Origin: Cytospora piceicola
Taxonomy: Eukaryota > Ascomycota > Sordariomycetes > Diaporthales > Cytosporaceae
Assembly: GCA_023375675.1 (NCBI GenBank)
Contig: JALQBC010000003.1
Coordinates: 310,001 to 374,000, forward strand
Reading direction: 5' to 3'
Length of the DNA stretch: 64,000 nt
Shown here: in pieces, positions 22,464-33,652 of the stretch
How positions within the stretch are numbered: position 1 is the first letter of the stretch
Layout of the letters: each line of letters starts with the position of its first letter
The notes under the pieces: generated by a model
Told to the model about the DNA's origin: nothing
The model's input: the letters and a program-made list of their open reading frames with translations, nothing else
The model's database searches: none
Made by a program: the position numbers and the translations under genes

Positions 22464-23955
22464 GAGGCTCTTGGAGCGTGGGGGATTGGCTCGAGGCTTG
22501 GGGTGGTTGGTTATTATTGGGTTTCGGACTTGGGGAGGGCTCTCCCTGGTCCTACTTACTGTATTATTTTGTGACGGGACGGGTCGGCCGGACGGGCGGA
22601 GACCAATGGGATGGGATACCTAATGGATGTCTTGGGACATGGGCGTTATGATGGAGTTTTGTAGTTGTTGGGTCTTATTGTGTGTTGGGATTTAGAGATA
22701 CCCTTAGATGTGGAATTTTGAACAAAAGTGGTTGAAAAACTTCCCTATGGTAGATGCTGTGACGAATACTGGTGAGCGAGTATTCTCATCAATTTTATGC
22801 CCATATCGTCCCAGGAGCCAACATTCCACCCTCCCCATTCATCATCACCAACATGGACAAGCCCCGACGCTCCTCCTCCCGGGGGCTCTCACCACGATAC
22901 AGCCAGCACGTTCAGCTGTCCTGGGTTTCCCTGCATTATCGAACCTGTTCCTTTTCGCTACACCGGTCGCGTTGTGGGTGGGTGACACGAGGCTATGGCC
23001 AAGACGAAGGATGTGTTGTTGCTGCTCGAAGATATCACCCGGACCTGGGGGGGGGGGCGTCATCAATGACACACCTAGAAGGAGGCGGAGGGGGCTCGTC
23101 GTCGAGGACGACGAAGCTGGCGCCCCCTGTCGCTTCGTAGGTCGCGCTGGCCAGCGTTTTCTGGCTGGGAAGGTGGTCTCTACGAAAGCGCGGGTGGGGG
23201 CTGTTTGGAATTGACCCTGGGGATGGATGGGGTTTGGGCCCATATTGGGGGCTGGGAGCCGGAGTGACAGGTTTGACGGTGAGCCCATATGCCCTCGACG
23301 AGGAGGTCGAGCCCGGGTTCCTGTCGTCATGAGGAATCTCGCGGCAGGATGACGGCTGCGACGAGTGACCAGATCATTGAAGCTCGCTCCCACCGAGTAA
23401 GGTAGGTAGGTGCCTGCCTCAATGTGTATGTAACGGACGGATGCCACAGCGTCCCCAACGCCAAGCGGAACGCCACATCGGGTACAGGTGGACCCTTCTT
23501 GCATGTGGTTTCACTCTCATTTTGGAGCGTGTTCCCGACACGAGGGGATCCAATGTCCATGGCAGCTCAGATTCGAGCCATCCGTCAGCAGAAGGTCCGC
23601 ACAGGGTACCCTGTCCATATGTCCAAGGCATAGTCTCCCTCTTGTATGCAGATTGAGCACAGACACACAGACAGGTTGCGATCAGTCAGTCAAGTCAGTT
23701 GTCGGAATTGTTGGATCAAATCACAGCTCGGCCAATAAGCTTCGACCACACTTCCCAATTAGGAAATATGTTATTCTCAATCACAGTGTCTACCCCAGCC
23801 GTGTACTCAAGTATCCGCCACCTATGTGCGCCAACACCTCTGCTCGGCTTTTCCAGGTACATACATGGAATTGGTAGCTCGAATATGTACCCAGGAAGGT
23901 CCATCGTAGACCAACACTAACCACGTCCCTAGAAGTGAGCAAAAAGAGCCACGCC
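22464..23955. other. Intergenic region right of the PH-LRR gene
   Basis: This holds the PH-LRR terminator and the presumed decayed downstream part of the GH79-like pseudogene. A 219-codon open frame on the minus strand (22845-23504) has no recognisable domain and biased composition; I do not accept it as a gene. Confidence 0.5.
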
Positions 23956-24382
23956 TTACAAGGCTCGGTAGCTTGCGAGGACGCAAAAGTTGGGGTTCCT
24001 CTTGACGGTAAAGTCGTCCATGCTGTCCTGGTAAAGAAGGTTGTCTTGTGTATTGCCGCCGATACGGAGGCTGACTGGCCTGCCAGAGTAGTCGGCGAGG
24101 TTCTGCATAAGTTTATGGTAAAGGCGTTTGCCTCATTGGCCCCGGTGAAGGAGTAGAGGTTCGAAGGTTCGCAGCCTTTTGACTGTTAGTCTACATTGCA
24201 TCTGTAACTATAATAGGAGAAAAGAGCTTACCAAAGCCAGCAAACTCGGCTGGGATGAACCGCGATACTCCGCTGGCACTGGCGGCCCTCGCAGCAGGTG
24301 TAACGGACGCGCCGGTGGATCGGGCATGGCTGCTGATGACGGTAGATAACCCCAGGATAATGGCAATGAAGTATGTCGTCAT
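23956..24382 (-). pseudogene. Truncated, frameshifted GH79 beta-glucuronidase-like gene
   Basis: The ATG at 24382 opens a signal peptide (MTTYFIAIILGLSTVISSHA). Exon 1 (24382-24232) ends in FAGFG, and a good 56-bp GT-AG intron (24231-24176, branch ACTAAC) joins it to EPSNLYSF, the N-terminal hallmark of GH79 glucuronidases. About 60 bases later the frame breaks near 24110-24113. After a one-base slip the family sequence resumes (LADYSGRPVSLRIGGNTQ), including the conserved RIGGNTQD motif. It then ends at a TAA at 23956 after only about 120 of the usual 450 or more residues. I see no later catalytic region. The simplest reading is a dead remnant; a sequencing error could explain the slip but not the truncation. 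Intact homologues are secreted enzymes acting on glucuronides of arabinogalactan-type glycans. Confidence 0.7.
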
Positions 24383-25534
24383 TCTCCGTGGCCTGGGAAG
24401 TATAGGGAATAAGAAGAAAAAGGAGGAGATTACTGCAGTCGCAGCCTATGTGGTGACATGCATTTCTTTGGCAGCGATGGTGCCAAAGATTACAGACTGT
24501 GGGTGGTCTTGTATGTTTTGTTTGGGTGAAGATTGGTCTGGAGACCAGTTGACACGCATCTGAAAATGACACAAACGACTGAAGAGAAAGTGCAACCAAG
24601 GACGTGACTTAGATTCTAGGGTTGGGCCTAAGCCTGCCCAGGTGGGATATAATGACAAGCAACAACTCATCATACGCTCTTGGTTGCAAACAAACGGTGC
24701 AGTGATACTTATTCATGTACGTACTAAGTGGACTGCAGCAAACAGAAGACATGGTCCGTGGTTAGCAAGTAGACAAAGAGCAGTCAGTATAGCACACAGC
24801 CCCAGTTTCACCAGAATATTGCAATGTTGTAACGACTGAAATAGTTTGTGAGAGTTTAGACATGGTGAGACAGATATCAACTTTGATCTACCTTACATGC
24901 TTAAGTACTTATACAACAGCTCTAGGGCTTCTGAATAAATCCAGTTCCTGTATTAATCATGATAGCACTGACATCCTTTTTAGCCTATGTCCCATATAAG
25001 CTAAATGTACAATAAATCAAGGTTTATAATGCAAGGGATTCTACGCATGAGCTATATATTTGTATACGAGTTTTTGGATCAGAAGCTTCAGCCCTAACCC
25101 TAGCCCAGTTTTCACCCCCCCTGTGGGATACCTCCGGACCTTCACGTAATTTTAACTAAACCTATATCTATCCAGAATTATACGAGAACAGTCTAAAGTA
25201 TGATGAGTTCAAAAGTACCAACAGTATTCTTCTCTACATGGTCAATCTCATAGGCTAGTCGAAAGTTGTATGTATGTAAATGAACATTGCACTATGTTTA
25301 TGAGCGAAAGGACCTGACCAATCTGGTGTTATGGATAGCCACGCTACTTTCACTAGACCTCATCATATATCATATAATAGACGTAAAGCATCAAGGTCCG
25401 TAGCAGGTCTACGTAGCGATTAAGGAATAACAAATTGATCTTATCATTTTCAATGTAACAAAACTGATGAGGACCTTTCATATATGTGTATACTTCTCTC
25501 TTTTCTTCCTAGGCCCCAACATCTTGCCCTCTAC
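24383..25534. other. AT-rich intergenic region
   Basis: Noticeably more AT-rich than its surroundings, especially 24840-25480. No open frame shows a domain. It contains the 3' region of the LysM gene, which is transcribed toward it. Confidence 0.55.
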
Positions 25535-27556
25535 TCATTCTGCTATGCCATCGACACAATACGCATAATCCGCCCAAATATTATCGCACGCGGCATCGAC
25601 ATACGTGTTCAAGCTGATAAAATAGTTCAACGTGATGCTATACAGGCCGTCGATCTTGTCGCAGGTGTCTCCAGACTGCACAACATACCACTCATAACAC
25701 TTGTCCGTCGTGCCCGACACGGTAGACGTCGGGGCCGCCACATACGTACGCGTACTCGTCGGTGTCGTTGTTGCCGCCGTAGTCGTGGTGGCAGTGGAGG
25801 CAACAGCAATGCCGCTCACGCAGTAGGCATAGCCCGGCCAGATGTTGTCGCACACCGCGTCGACGTATGTGTTCAGCCCGCGGAAGTAGCCGAGGGCGAT
25901 CCCGTACAGGCCATCAATCTTGTCGCACGTGTCGCCCGACTGGACGACGTACCACTCGTAGCACGTCGGCGTCGTCCCGGCCACCGTCTGCGCCGGGGCC
26001 GGCACCGCGGCGGTGGGGGCCGGCACGGCCGTGGTGCTGGTGGCCGTGGCCGTGGTGGCGGCGGCGGCGACGGTGGCGACGCAGTAGTCGAGGCCGGCGA
26101 GCAGGTTGGAGCAGTCCGCAAGCAGGGACGGGTTCATGGCGTAGAACTGGTCCAGCGTGATGGCGAAGTGGAGGGACACGTTGGCGCACGAGTCGCCCGC
26201 GACGACGCCGTAGTAGAGGCCGCAGCCGGGGGCCGTCCCCGGGGGCGTCGGCTCGGCGGGCGTGGCCGTGGCCGTGTAGGCGGTCGTGTAGGCCTGCGTG
26301 GCCGAGACGGGCGTGTAGGCGCCCCCCGGCGGGCCGACGCAGACGACCTCGCCCTCGATCAGGTTCTTGGGGTCCATGTAGCTGTTCCACTGCCAGAACT
26401 GCGTCGCCGTCACGTTGCCGTACAGGTCGGCGTAGTTGGTCGCCGAGGTGGTCTCGTTGACGACGGCCACCTGGCACGACGAGGGCGCGCAGTAGCTGCC
26501 GGCCGGGATGCTGCTCCACGAGATCTGGCTGTTGAGTGCCATGAGCGCGGCGGTGGCCACGCTGTTCTCGAGAGCCAGGTCGTTGGCCGTCGTGTAGTAG
26601 GAGTCGGCGGACCCTGCGTACGTGATGGTCTGGCCGCAGGTCGTGTTGTATGACCAGACGACTGCGCCCACGCCGTGGGACTGCCAGGGCCACGTGCTGA
26701 GGTTGTTGGCCGGGGCGAGCTGCCACTCGACCTGGCAGTTCTGCCTCACATTTTCCCAGACTTGGTCGCTCACCTCGTCGTAGACCTCGCCCCACTGGGA
26801 CTCGATACCCAGTCTGTACTGTGCCAAAAAGCACTCAGAGCACTGGATCTCGAGCGGGTACTCGTCGTACTCGAGAGCGGTGGGCCACCCGTGGCCTTCG
26901 TAGTCCATGGATATCCCGTTCTGGTAGTAATCCTGCCCCAGCATCACCGACAGTTTGAGACCGTAGTCGGAGAAGGAGGGCGAAGGGTCCGAGTTGTCCA
27001 CCAGGTTGCCGTCGACGTCCTCTGTCGGCGTGCCGTTGTCTGGGTCGTCGTCGAAGTTGGGATACGTCTTGTTAGTGAACGTGGGCCAGGTGGCCTCGCC
27101 GCTGTTGTTCAGGGCCGCTATGTCCCACGACTCCTCGACCATGAGACAGAAGGCGCCCGACGAGTCGGCGAGGCAGCTCATGTTGTACTTGTATGTGAAT
27201 AGGTTGACCACCTGCACGGCAGACATGTAGGCGCCGTTGAAATCAATCTCGTAGCTGCCACAGCCACTCGACACGGCCGATTCGAGCTGCACCAGGCTCG
27301 ACGAACACGATGACGTGCAGAGCGCCGTGAGTGTGTCCTCGGTCAACTCGAGCCGGTCCATATCGTAGGACAGGAGCTGCACTAGCGGGTCGCAGTCTAG
27401 CGACGTGTTGAATGCGGTGAGACATGATGTTGTAGCGTCTGAGAAGATGGTAGACTGGGCCCCGTTGAAGAGAAGGGTCGAGCCTAAACCAAGTATTGGC
27501 CCGAGAGAGAGGACGGTAATGAGAATGAGCATCATGATGGCCGACTTCTGTGGCAC
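25535..27556 (-). CDS. Secreted protein with three LysM domains
   Basis: Intronless gene of 673 aa. A signal peptide or N-terminal hydrophobic segment (about residues 8-28) is followed by about 400 residues with many cysteines and N-glycosylation sequons. Three LysM modules close the protein at about residues 446-493, 532-584 and 620-673, separated by Thr/Ala/Pro-rich linkers. LysM 2 and 3 are nearly identical (both YEWYVVQSGDTCDKIDGLY), so one is a recent duplicate. Fungal LysM proteins bind chitin or its oligomers; secreted ones shield hyphae from chitinases or hide chitin from host receptors. The gene is transcribed divergently from the GH18 chitinase at 28249 over a 692-bp shared promoter, an arrangement known for subgroup C chitinases. 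The long N-terminal part matches the large LysM companions of such chitinases rather than small effectors. Confidence 0.9.
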   Translation of the reverse strand: MPQKSAIMMLILITVLSLGPILGLGSTLLFNGAQSTIFSDATTSCLTAFNTSLDCDPLVQLLSYDMDRLELTEDTLTALCTSSCSSSLVQLESAVSSGCGSYEIDFNGAYMSAVQVVNLFTYKYNMSCLADSSGAFCLMVEESWDIAALNNSGEATWPTFTNKTYPNFDDDPDNGTPTEDVDGNLVDNSDPSPSFSDYGLKLSVMLGQDYYQNGISMDYEGHGWPTALEYDEYPLEIQCSECFLAQYRLGIESQWGEVYDEVSDQVWENVRQNCQVEWQLAPANNLSTWPWQSHGVGAVVWSYNTTCGQTITYAGSADSYYTTANDLALENSVATAALMALNSQISWSSIPAGSYCAPSSCQVAVVNETTSATNYADLYGNVTATQFWQWNSYMDPKNLIEGEVVCVGPPGGAYTPVSATQAYTTAYTATATPAEPTPPGTAPGCGLYYGVVAGDSCANVSLHFAITLDQFYAMNPSLLADCSNLLAGLDYCVATVAAAATTATATSTTAVPAPTAAVPAPAQTVAGTTPTCYEWYVVQSGDTCDKIDGLYGIALGYFRGLNTYVDAVCDNIWPGYAYCVSGIAVASTATTTTAATTTPTSTRTYVAAPTSTVSGTTDKCYEWYVVQSGDTCDKIDGLYSITLNYFISLNTYVDAACDNIWADYAYCVDGIAE

Positions 27557-28248
27557 CGTAAGGGCTCGTTTGGGGGACCTGAGTCACTGTGACTGAGCGG
27601 ACTGTGTTGGGTATTTACAGTCCGGCCTCTGTATAAGACCCTCGACTTCTCTCTTCGAGGAGATATGATGACGGGGAGCCGGTGGTCGCTACTTCGATGT
27701 AGAGGCAAGAAGCGGGAGTAGTTCCATCCCTCGGCTTAATTTCACTTGCATAATTAGTGCCCAGGTGGTGAATGCAACTGACGCTGCGGGCGTTCTCGAC
27801 TGTAGCTGATATGAGCACATGGCTTCCATAAGGCACCTGATTTCTGTTGACAATAGTGTAAGTGTGTAGTCCTAGATTATCTTCCGTGAATGTGATTGGT
27901 AGAAACATTTGGGGTTATACAAAGCAACATTCGAATACGGATGCTTGAAATTGAATACTACACAACATGTAAGCCTCTAATCTCTTGAGTGCTCAGGTGG
28001 ACGAGGTGTGGTCAGATGTTGACGCGACATCTAGGTCTTTGGGAGAATTATTGATCTTGGTAATCCCGCGGCATCCGAGATACGTAAAAAGGGGCAGTTA
28101 AAGAATATCTCACTCGGGCAGGCCTTTGCGTTTGATAAGATGTGCGCATCGTCCCTTGCCATCATGTTTTGTGTCTAGGAATTCATCTTCTTCGAAGATA
28201 TCGTGACTCTAAGTCATCCGCCAGTATCTGTCCCCCTCAACCACCACG
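27557..28248. promoter_or_regulatory. Shared divergent promoter of the LysM and GH18 genes
   Basis: Non-coding 692 bp between two divergent start codons. Co-regulation of the two chitin-related genes is inferred from this layout. I could not recognise a specific transcription-factor site. Confidence 0.55.
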
Positions 28249-31200
28249 ATGGCGAGAATAAGACGAACTCTCCTCTTTTCCTTCTCTACGTTTCTTCTGG
28301 CGACACTGGCAACTCTCGTGCAGGCAGGCGATGGGACCTGCTCGCCCACCAGCCCCTGCACTTCAGGGTGCTGCTCGTCGTCAGGCTTCTGCGGCTACGG
28401 GCCGACCTACTGCGGCGACACGTGCATCTCGAGTTGCAACGCCACGGCCGAATGTGGCGAGTACGCCGCCGTCCCGGGGACCAAATGTCCGCTGAACGTG
28501 TGCTGCTCCGGGTGTGGCTTCTGCGGGACCACCACCGACTTCTGCACCGACACGGGGACCACTGCAACGTGCTCCATGCCTTGCCAGAACGGCTGTGGCG
28601 CCGTGAGCAAGCTGTCGTGCTCCTCGGCGACCAGCTCCGCGGCCAAGAAGCGCATCGGCTACTACGAGTCGTGGTCGCAGACGCGATCGTGCGACAAGTG
28701 GTTGCCCTCCGATATCGACGCTTCCAAATGGACGCACCTCAACTACGCCTTCGCCCTCATCTCGGACACGTACCAGGTCGCGCAGATGAACGACTATGAC
28801 ACCACACTATACACGCAGTTCACCGACCTCAAGAGCCAGAACCCGGCGCTGAAAGTTTTCATTTCGGTGGGCGGTTGGGATGCTGGCGGTGCCATCTTCT
28901 CATCCATGACTTCGACCTCGGCCAACAGAGCAGCTTTCATCGAGTCGCTCCTGCAGTTCATGAGGACGTACGCCTTTGACGGCGTCGACATTGACTGGGA
29001 GTATCCCGTCACTTCGGATAGGGGCGGAAACGAGGCCGACTTTGCCAACTATGCCACCTTCCTCAAGGAACTTCGCGCCGCTTTAGGCACGTCGTACGGC
29101 GTCACTGCCACATTACCATCTTCGTATTGGTACATGCGGAACTTTGACATTGTCAATATGGAGCCCTACCTAGACTGGTTTAACATTATGAGTAAGTTAG
29201 AACAAGGCCGTCCTAATTCACATTTCTTGGGAAATAACCAACTCACTGGTAACCTCTAACTCTCTTCTCCAGCTTACGACATCCACGGCACATGGGACGG
29301 CAACAACACCTACACCCAAGCCATCGTACAGGCACACACAAACCTGACAGAGATCGACGAGGCGCTCGATCTGCTCTGGCGGAACGGCATCGACTCCAGC
29401 AAAGTCGTCCTTGGCCTCGGCTTCTACGGCCGGTCCTTCACGTTGAAAGACTCGTCTTGCACGAAGCCTGGCTGCCCCTTTGCCAGTGGTGCCAACCCGG
29501 GCGAATGCACGGCCACGTCGGGCATCCTGTCGGATGCCGAGATCCAGAATATCATCTCCGCCAACGACCTGACACCGGTCCTGGACCGAGACGCCGCCGT
29601 CAAGTACATCGTCTGGGACAGCGACCAGTGGGTGTCATACGACGATAAGGACACGTTCGCCTTGAAGATGGACTATGCCAACAGGCTATGCCTGGCCGGG
29701 ACCATGGTCTGGGCCCTCGACCTTGACAGCACCGGCAGCGACAGCTCGATCGACAACCTCGCCCTCTCCGGCGATAAGACGACCGGCACGTCGATCGAGC
29801 GGCTAACGGCCGTGTCCCGATCCAACAGCATGTCCCTCGGCATGTTCTGGACCGTCTGCTTGCCCAAGGACACGACCTCGCCGTGTCCTCAGGGATTCCG
29901 GGCTATCGCCTGGGGCCACGGCAAGGTCTTCGACGCCGACCTGCAGTACAACACGGGTGAGGGGTGCCATGGCGGCGGCGTTGGAGGCTTTCAGCGCGCG
30001 CTCTGCGCCGCTAGCAACGTCTTGTTCGAGAGTATCCAGTGGGGGCCTGGCTCGGCCTCCAAGGCGTGCAATAGTAAGTGCCCCGATAGATGGCTTACCC
30101 TGACCAAGAACTCGCACATCACGGGCCAGAAGTCGGGGTGCAAGTCGGGAAAGTACGCGCCCCTATGCGTCTATGATATGCGGGCCCTTGACCTCTACCA
30201 CAGCTGCTACAGCAACGCAGCCGGCCAGCTACTCTCAGGCGGCCTGTCGCTCCGCGAAGACGATTCAGGAATCGCCGACTTTGACTATGACGACTCGGAT
30301 AGCGACGGGACGGCGCTCCAGGTCCGCCAGCATCGCGAGATCCAGGCCCGCAAGGTCGAGAGGCGGCAGGGGCAGAAGCAGAAGCGCGGATTCTTGTCGG
30401 GCGGCGGCTGCCTTGACGACATTCCCCAGGGCGACATCGCCCTCGACATACCCGCGAAACTATTCAGCTTCATGGATTCAGGAACCGCTTACTACTACTT
30501 CGACGCAACCTCGATGAAGCCATCTTCGTCGACAAAGAAGACGAAGACGACCAGTACGGTGTACACCAGGACGACAGTTACGACACACCCTGTCGTGACA
30601 CGCACATGCGACGGTGACAAGTACCCGCAAGTGTGCTACCACTACAGCTCGGTCGCCCAGAGAAGCACATATAACCATGCGAGCTGTTCCAACCAAGACC
30701 AAAGCAACAATAACCGCCCGCTGCCCAGCTCGTGGAACAGTGGTCACAAGAGCTTCATGCGCTGGAACAATTTCATCGCCGAGTCGTACACCAACGCCAA
30801 CGGTAAGCGAAAGCCACTGAGGTGCGAGCGCGACGAGTGGCCGCCAGCGCACTTCCAACAGGGCCGGGCCGACGGCTGGGTCCGCTTCCTGCCCGGCGAC
30901 CAGAACGGCGGGGTCCCCAGCGACAAACGGAGCGGGTGGAAACAGATCTGCAAGTTCCCGCCCGAGAAGACGGTGGTCGAGGAGGGCGGCCCCATCACCG
31001 ACATGGGGTCCTACTACCTCATGACGAGCTACACGAGCACCGTCATCACGCTCAACGTCATGAGCTACACGTGGGAGAACGTGAACCCGCCGGCGGGCGA
31101 CCCCGACGGCCTGAGCGCCAACGTGTGCCGGCCCTCGGTGCTCACCAGCGACGTGGGATATGCCCTGCAGACCGACGACCCGTGGTATGGCACCACGCGG

Positions 31201-31821
31201 CTGGACGCCTACAACATGGACCCGGGCACCCTGACGAGCGGGGTGTCGCAGCCGACATACAGGCGCAACAGGAGAGGCCAGGAATGCGGCGTGGTTGTTT
31301 CCGACTTCAGTAGGGATGACGAGGGCGACGGCGTGATTAACTTGGACTTCAGCGAGGATGACGAGGGCAACGGCCTAAGGGTGACGGCCGACGACGGCAA
31401 CAGCACGCGGCTGGCGACAGATGAAGAGATACAGGAGCTGGGGTACATGCGCTGCAGGACGCCGGACTGCTGGGAGGAGCTTGAAGAGTTGCGCCAGATA
31501 CAGGCTGAAGCGTCCATGGCGACCGAGACGGCGGCCGTGATAGGCTCAGCATCCGATCTGGTGCCGGTGCCGGTGCCCGCGACCGCGACCGCGACGACGA
31601 CACCGGGTGGAGCGTCGATGACGGGTTTGGAGGCTATGCGTCCGACACTGGTGGCCTACGCGGGCACCCAGAAAACGAGCACGGGGAGCGGACCCCTGCC
31701 TGTGGAGACCGAGGGTGGTGGAGGGAATAGAAGTAGTAGGAGGAACCGTCGCCGTCTACATGACCAGATCCCACCAAACGAAATTGACTTGGACACGGAC
31801 GATGAGGTTGCTCCCGTTTGA
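28249..31821 (+). CDS. GH18 chitinase, subgroup C (killer-toxin-like), with two CBM18 modules
   Basis: Two exons (28249-29191, 29273-31821; 81-bp intron) give 1163 aa. Residues 1-27 are a signal peptide. Two hevein-type chitin-binding modules follow (about 31-64 and 68-101). The GH18 barrel starts near residue 133 (KRIGYYESW) and carries the catalytic DxxDxDxE as DGVDIDWE, with E251 the proton donor, plus the SVGGW strand. Residues about 470-1163 form a long C-terminal part; around 790-880 there is a Cys/Trp-containing block (CERDEWPPAHF ... RFLPGDQNGG) that resembles NucA/NucB-like nuclease domains (inference). The usual LysM pair is absent here and is supplied by the divergent neighbour. 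Subgroup C chitinases resemble the alpha/beta subunit of yeast killer toxins and are linked to antagonism or to cell-wall turnover. The C-terminus ends with an acidic, Ser/Arg tail. Confidence 0.93.
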
Positions 31822-31941
31822 GGGACGCCCTGGTTGCAAGACTGTAGCTAGTTTGCCCAGCAGGGAGCCAGTCGTAGCCATGGGTATAATGAATGTAATG
31901 AGAACCATGCATGTTCTTCACCGAAGAGAAAACAACTGAAG

Positions 31942-32899
31942 TCACAACTCAGCCTCAGCCTGGACCAGGGGCTCCACCACCTCGTCCCAATACACTGCCC
32001 TTTTGCGCAGGAACTCGCCCCTCCGAAAGCCATGCTGCTCTCGCCCTTCCACGTCCCATCCGCACTCAAGATACAGGTCCTTGATGCCACGCGTCGCCCG
32101 CCACACGGCGTACTGGGCGCGCCACTTGGTGGCATCGGCGGGGCCCCAGTCCTTGGGCGGCTGCGCCTCGCCAGTCACGGGGTCCAGGGGTACGTCGGCA
32201 AAGAGCGGGGAGGAGAAGTCGACCTCGCCCGAGGGGGTGGCGAGGTAGTCGAGCCGGCGGAAGCGGTCAATGAGGGGGCCGACGACTTGGCGCGGTGGAA
32301 GGGCTGCGACATGGGAATAGTCATCTTTGTCGGATAGACCATCGTCGAAGGGCTTCCACGGTGTGAGGAGTCCTTAGTGACGACTCGTTAGTCTTCAGAG
32401 TAGAAAAGGATGAGAGTTCCCTCTCCCGGTCTGCAGACCAAAACTTACCAGTCCCCACATCATATATCCATTCAACCCCGTAGACGTCGCTCTGCGTGAG
32501 CTTCAGCGCCGTAGGCGGCATCAATCCGTCGCTCAGCAGCTCGCGTCGCCACTCAAAGTCGCCCTCGTCCAGATCCCCACCCAGATATGACAGAGCATAG
32601 GTGCTTGGCAGCAGTTCACAGCCCGACCCGTGTTTGTACGCGTGGTCGCGGGCGAGGAACGGGAGCGCTGACATCAGAGACACGGCCTCGGGCGCGAACC
32701 CCGCCGCCGCCGCAGCTTCGGCGCTGATCGAGCCCGCTGGGTGAGGCGGCAGGAAGACGTTGACGGTGGGCGACGCGGCATTAGGATCGGAGTCAGCATC
32801 AGCGGGTGGGAGGGCGCCGAGTGTGTCCAAGAGGGTGTAGAGCTCGGTGAGGGTGTCGATGAGCTCGGCATGAGCATGTTGAACTTGGTCTGGCGCCAT
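31942..32899 (-). CDS. Hypothetical protein, 293 aa
   Basis: Two exons (32899-32449, 32372-31942) are joined by a 76-bp GT-AG intron with a GACTAAC branch site; phase is kept. I do not recognise the family. The product is acidic and soluble, without signal peptide or membrane segments. It has an N-terminal helical stretch, an Ala/Pro-rich section and a tryptophan- and aromatic-rich C-terminal half (ending WDEVVEPLVQAEAEL). The intron and clean phase argue that it is a real gene. It converges on the chitinase gene with only 120 bp between stop codons, so their 3' UTRs may overlap. Confidence 0.75.
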
Positions 32900-33347
32900 T
32901 TTGGAAGAGCGGAGGTGATCCTGGCGCGGGAAATGTCACCGCTTCTACTGTGGAGAATATGTAACAGGTTACAAGTATGAGGATGAGACTGGAAAGTGTG
33001 ACTTCTTGCTGTATTGATGTTGTGCAACCCCGGAATTAGCGTCACCCGTTGGCGGAAGTACATAGCAAATGTACTTTTGTATACCTCGGTATATCGGATT
33101 CTTACTTGTTTCAAATCTGATTAATTAGATTACGAATGAAAGGACATAATTACACTGCTTTTGTATACATACAGATATTGTATATACAATTACCCCAAGT
33201 CCGTGTTATCCCATGGGATTGATACCGACGGCGGCGCGGCTAAGTAGTAGGGGCTGGTAGATTTCAAGGGCCGGGTCAGCTATGTTACGTTGCATGCATG
33301 AGTCTGGAGAGGAAGGCAGACTGTAAAATTGTAGATAAGTAATTGAT

Positions 33348-33512
33348 GAAAAAGGCAAAAAGAGTTCGGCCGCGCATTTGCGCGGCCTACATCTCTGTCT
33401 CCGAGAGGGAGCTTCACCCAGGCCTCGAGGGTTAACATTGGGTGGATCAGGTAATCAAACTCAGGCGTCCAGGGTGGTGTTGTAATGGTGATGTACCATT
33501 ACACCATCACCC
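33348..33512 (-). mobile_element. Candidate tRNA-derived SINE or RNA polymerase III unit
   Basis: Read on the minus strand, a 74-base tRNA-like head starts at 33512. It has a box A-like TGGTGTAATGG (33506-33496) and a box B-like AGTTTGATTAC (33461-33451) at normal tRNA spacing, and ends CCACCCA. A tRNA-unrelated body follows with a perfect 8-bp GC hairpin (33387-33368, four-base loop), then T runs (TTTTT twice, 33363-33348) that could stop polymerase III. The acceptor and T stems pair poorly, so a working tRNA is unlikely. I see no certain target-site duplication. Confidence 0.35.
33368..33387. other. Perfect 8-bp GC hairpin
   Basis: GGCCGCGC and GCGCGGCC flank a four-base ATTT loop inside the candidate SINE body. 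It stands out in an AT-rich region. Confidence 0.85.
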
Positions 33513-33596
33513 GGTGATGGAATTAAAGGAATGCTTAGTTTACAAGGGCAGGTTTGGCTGCTGGTGAAGTGAAGCTGGGCACGTGTCGCCGTTGAA

Positions 33597-33652
33597 GGTA
33601 CCTAGGTACCTAGGTAGTCATTGCCTATATACTACCTAGGTACCTAATACCG
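33597..33652. repeat. CCTAGGTA palindrome cluster
   Basis: Several overlapping copies of the eight-base palindromic-type word TACCTAGGTA. One of a set scattered through the intergenic parts of this window. Confidence 0.85.

Noticed and set aside
22845..23504. A 219-codon minus-strand frame
   Set aside because: Arg/Pro/Ser-biased, no recognisable domain and no clear promoter context.
25092..25106. Telomere-like CCCTAACCCTAG string (and GGGTTAGGGTT at 55397-55407)
   Set aside because: Two units or fewer at each place; too short to be a telomere or a meaningful interstitial array.
25484..26653. A 389-codon plus-strand frame opposite the LysM gene
   Set aside because: Arg/Val/Gly-biased antisense shadow of the LysM linkers.
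33439..33512. A functional tRNA gene
   Set aside because: Box A and B are recognisable but the acceptor and T stems have several mismatches and no clear anticodon arm.
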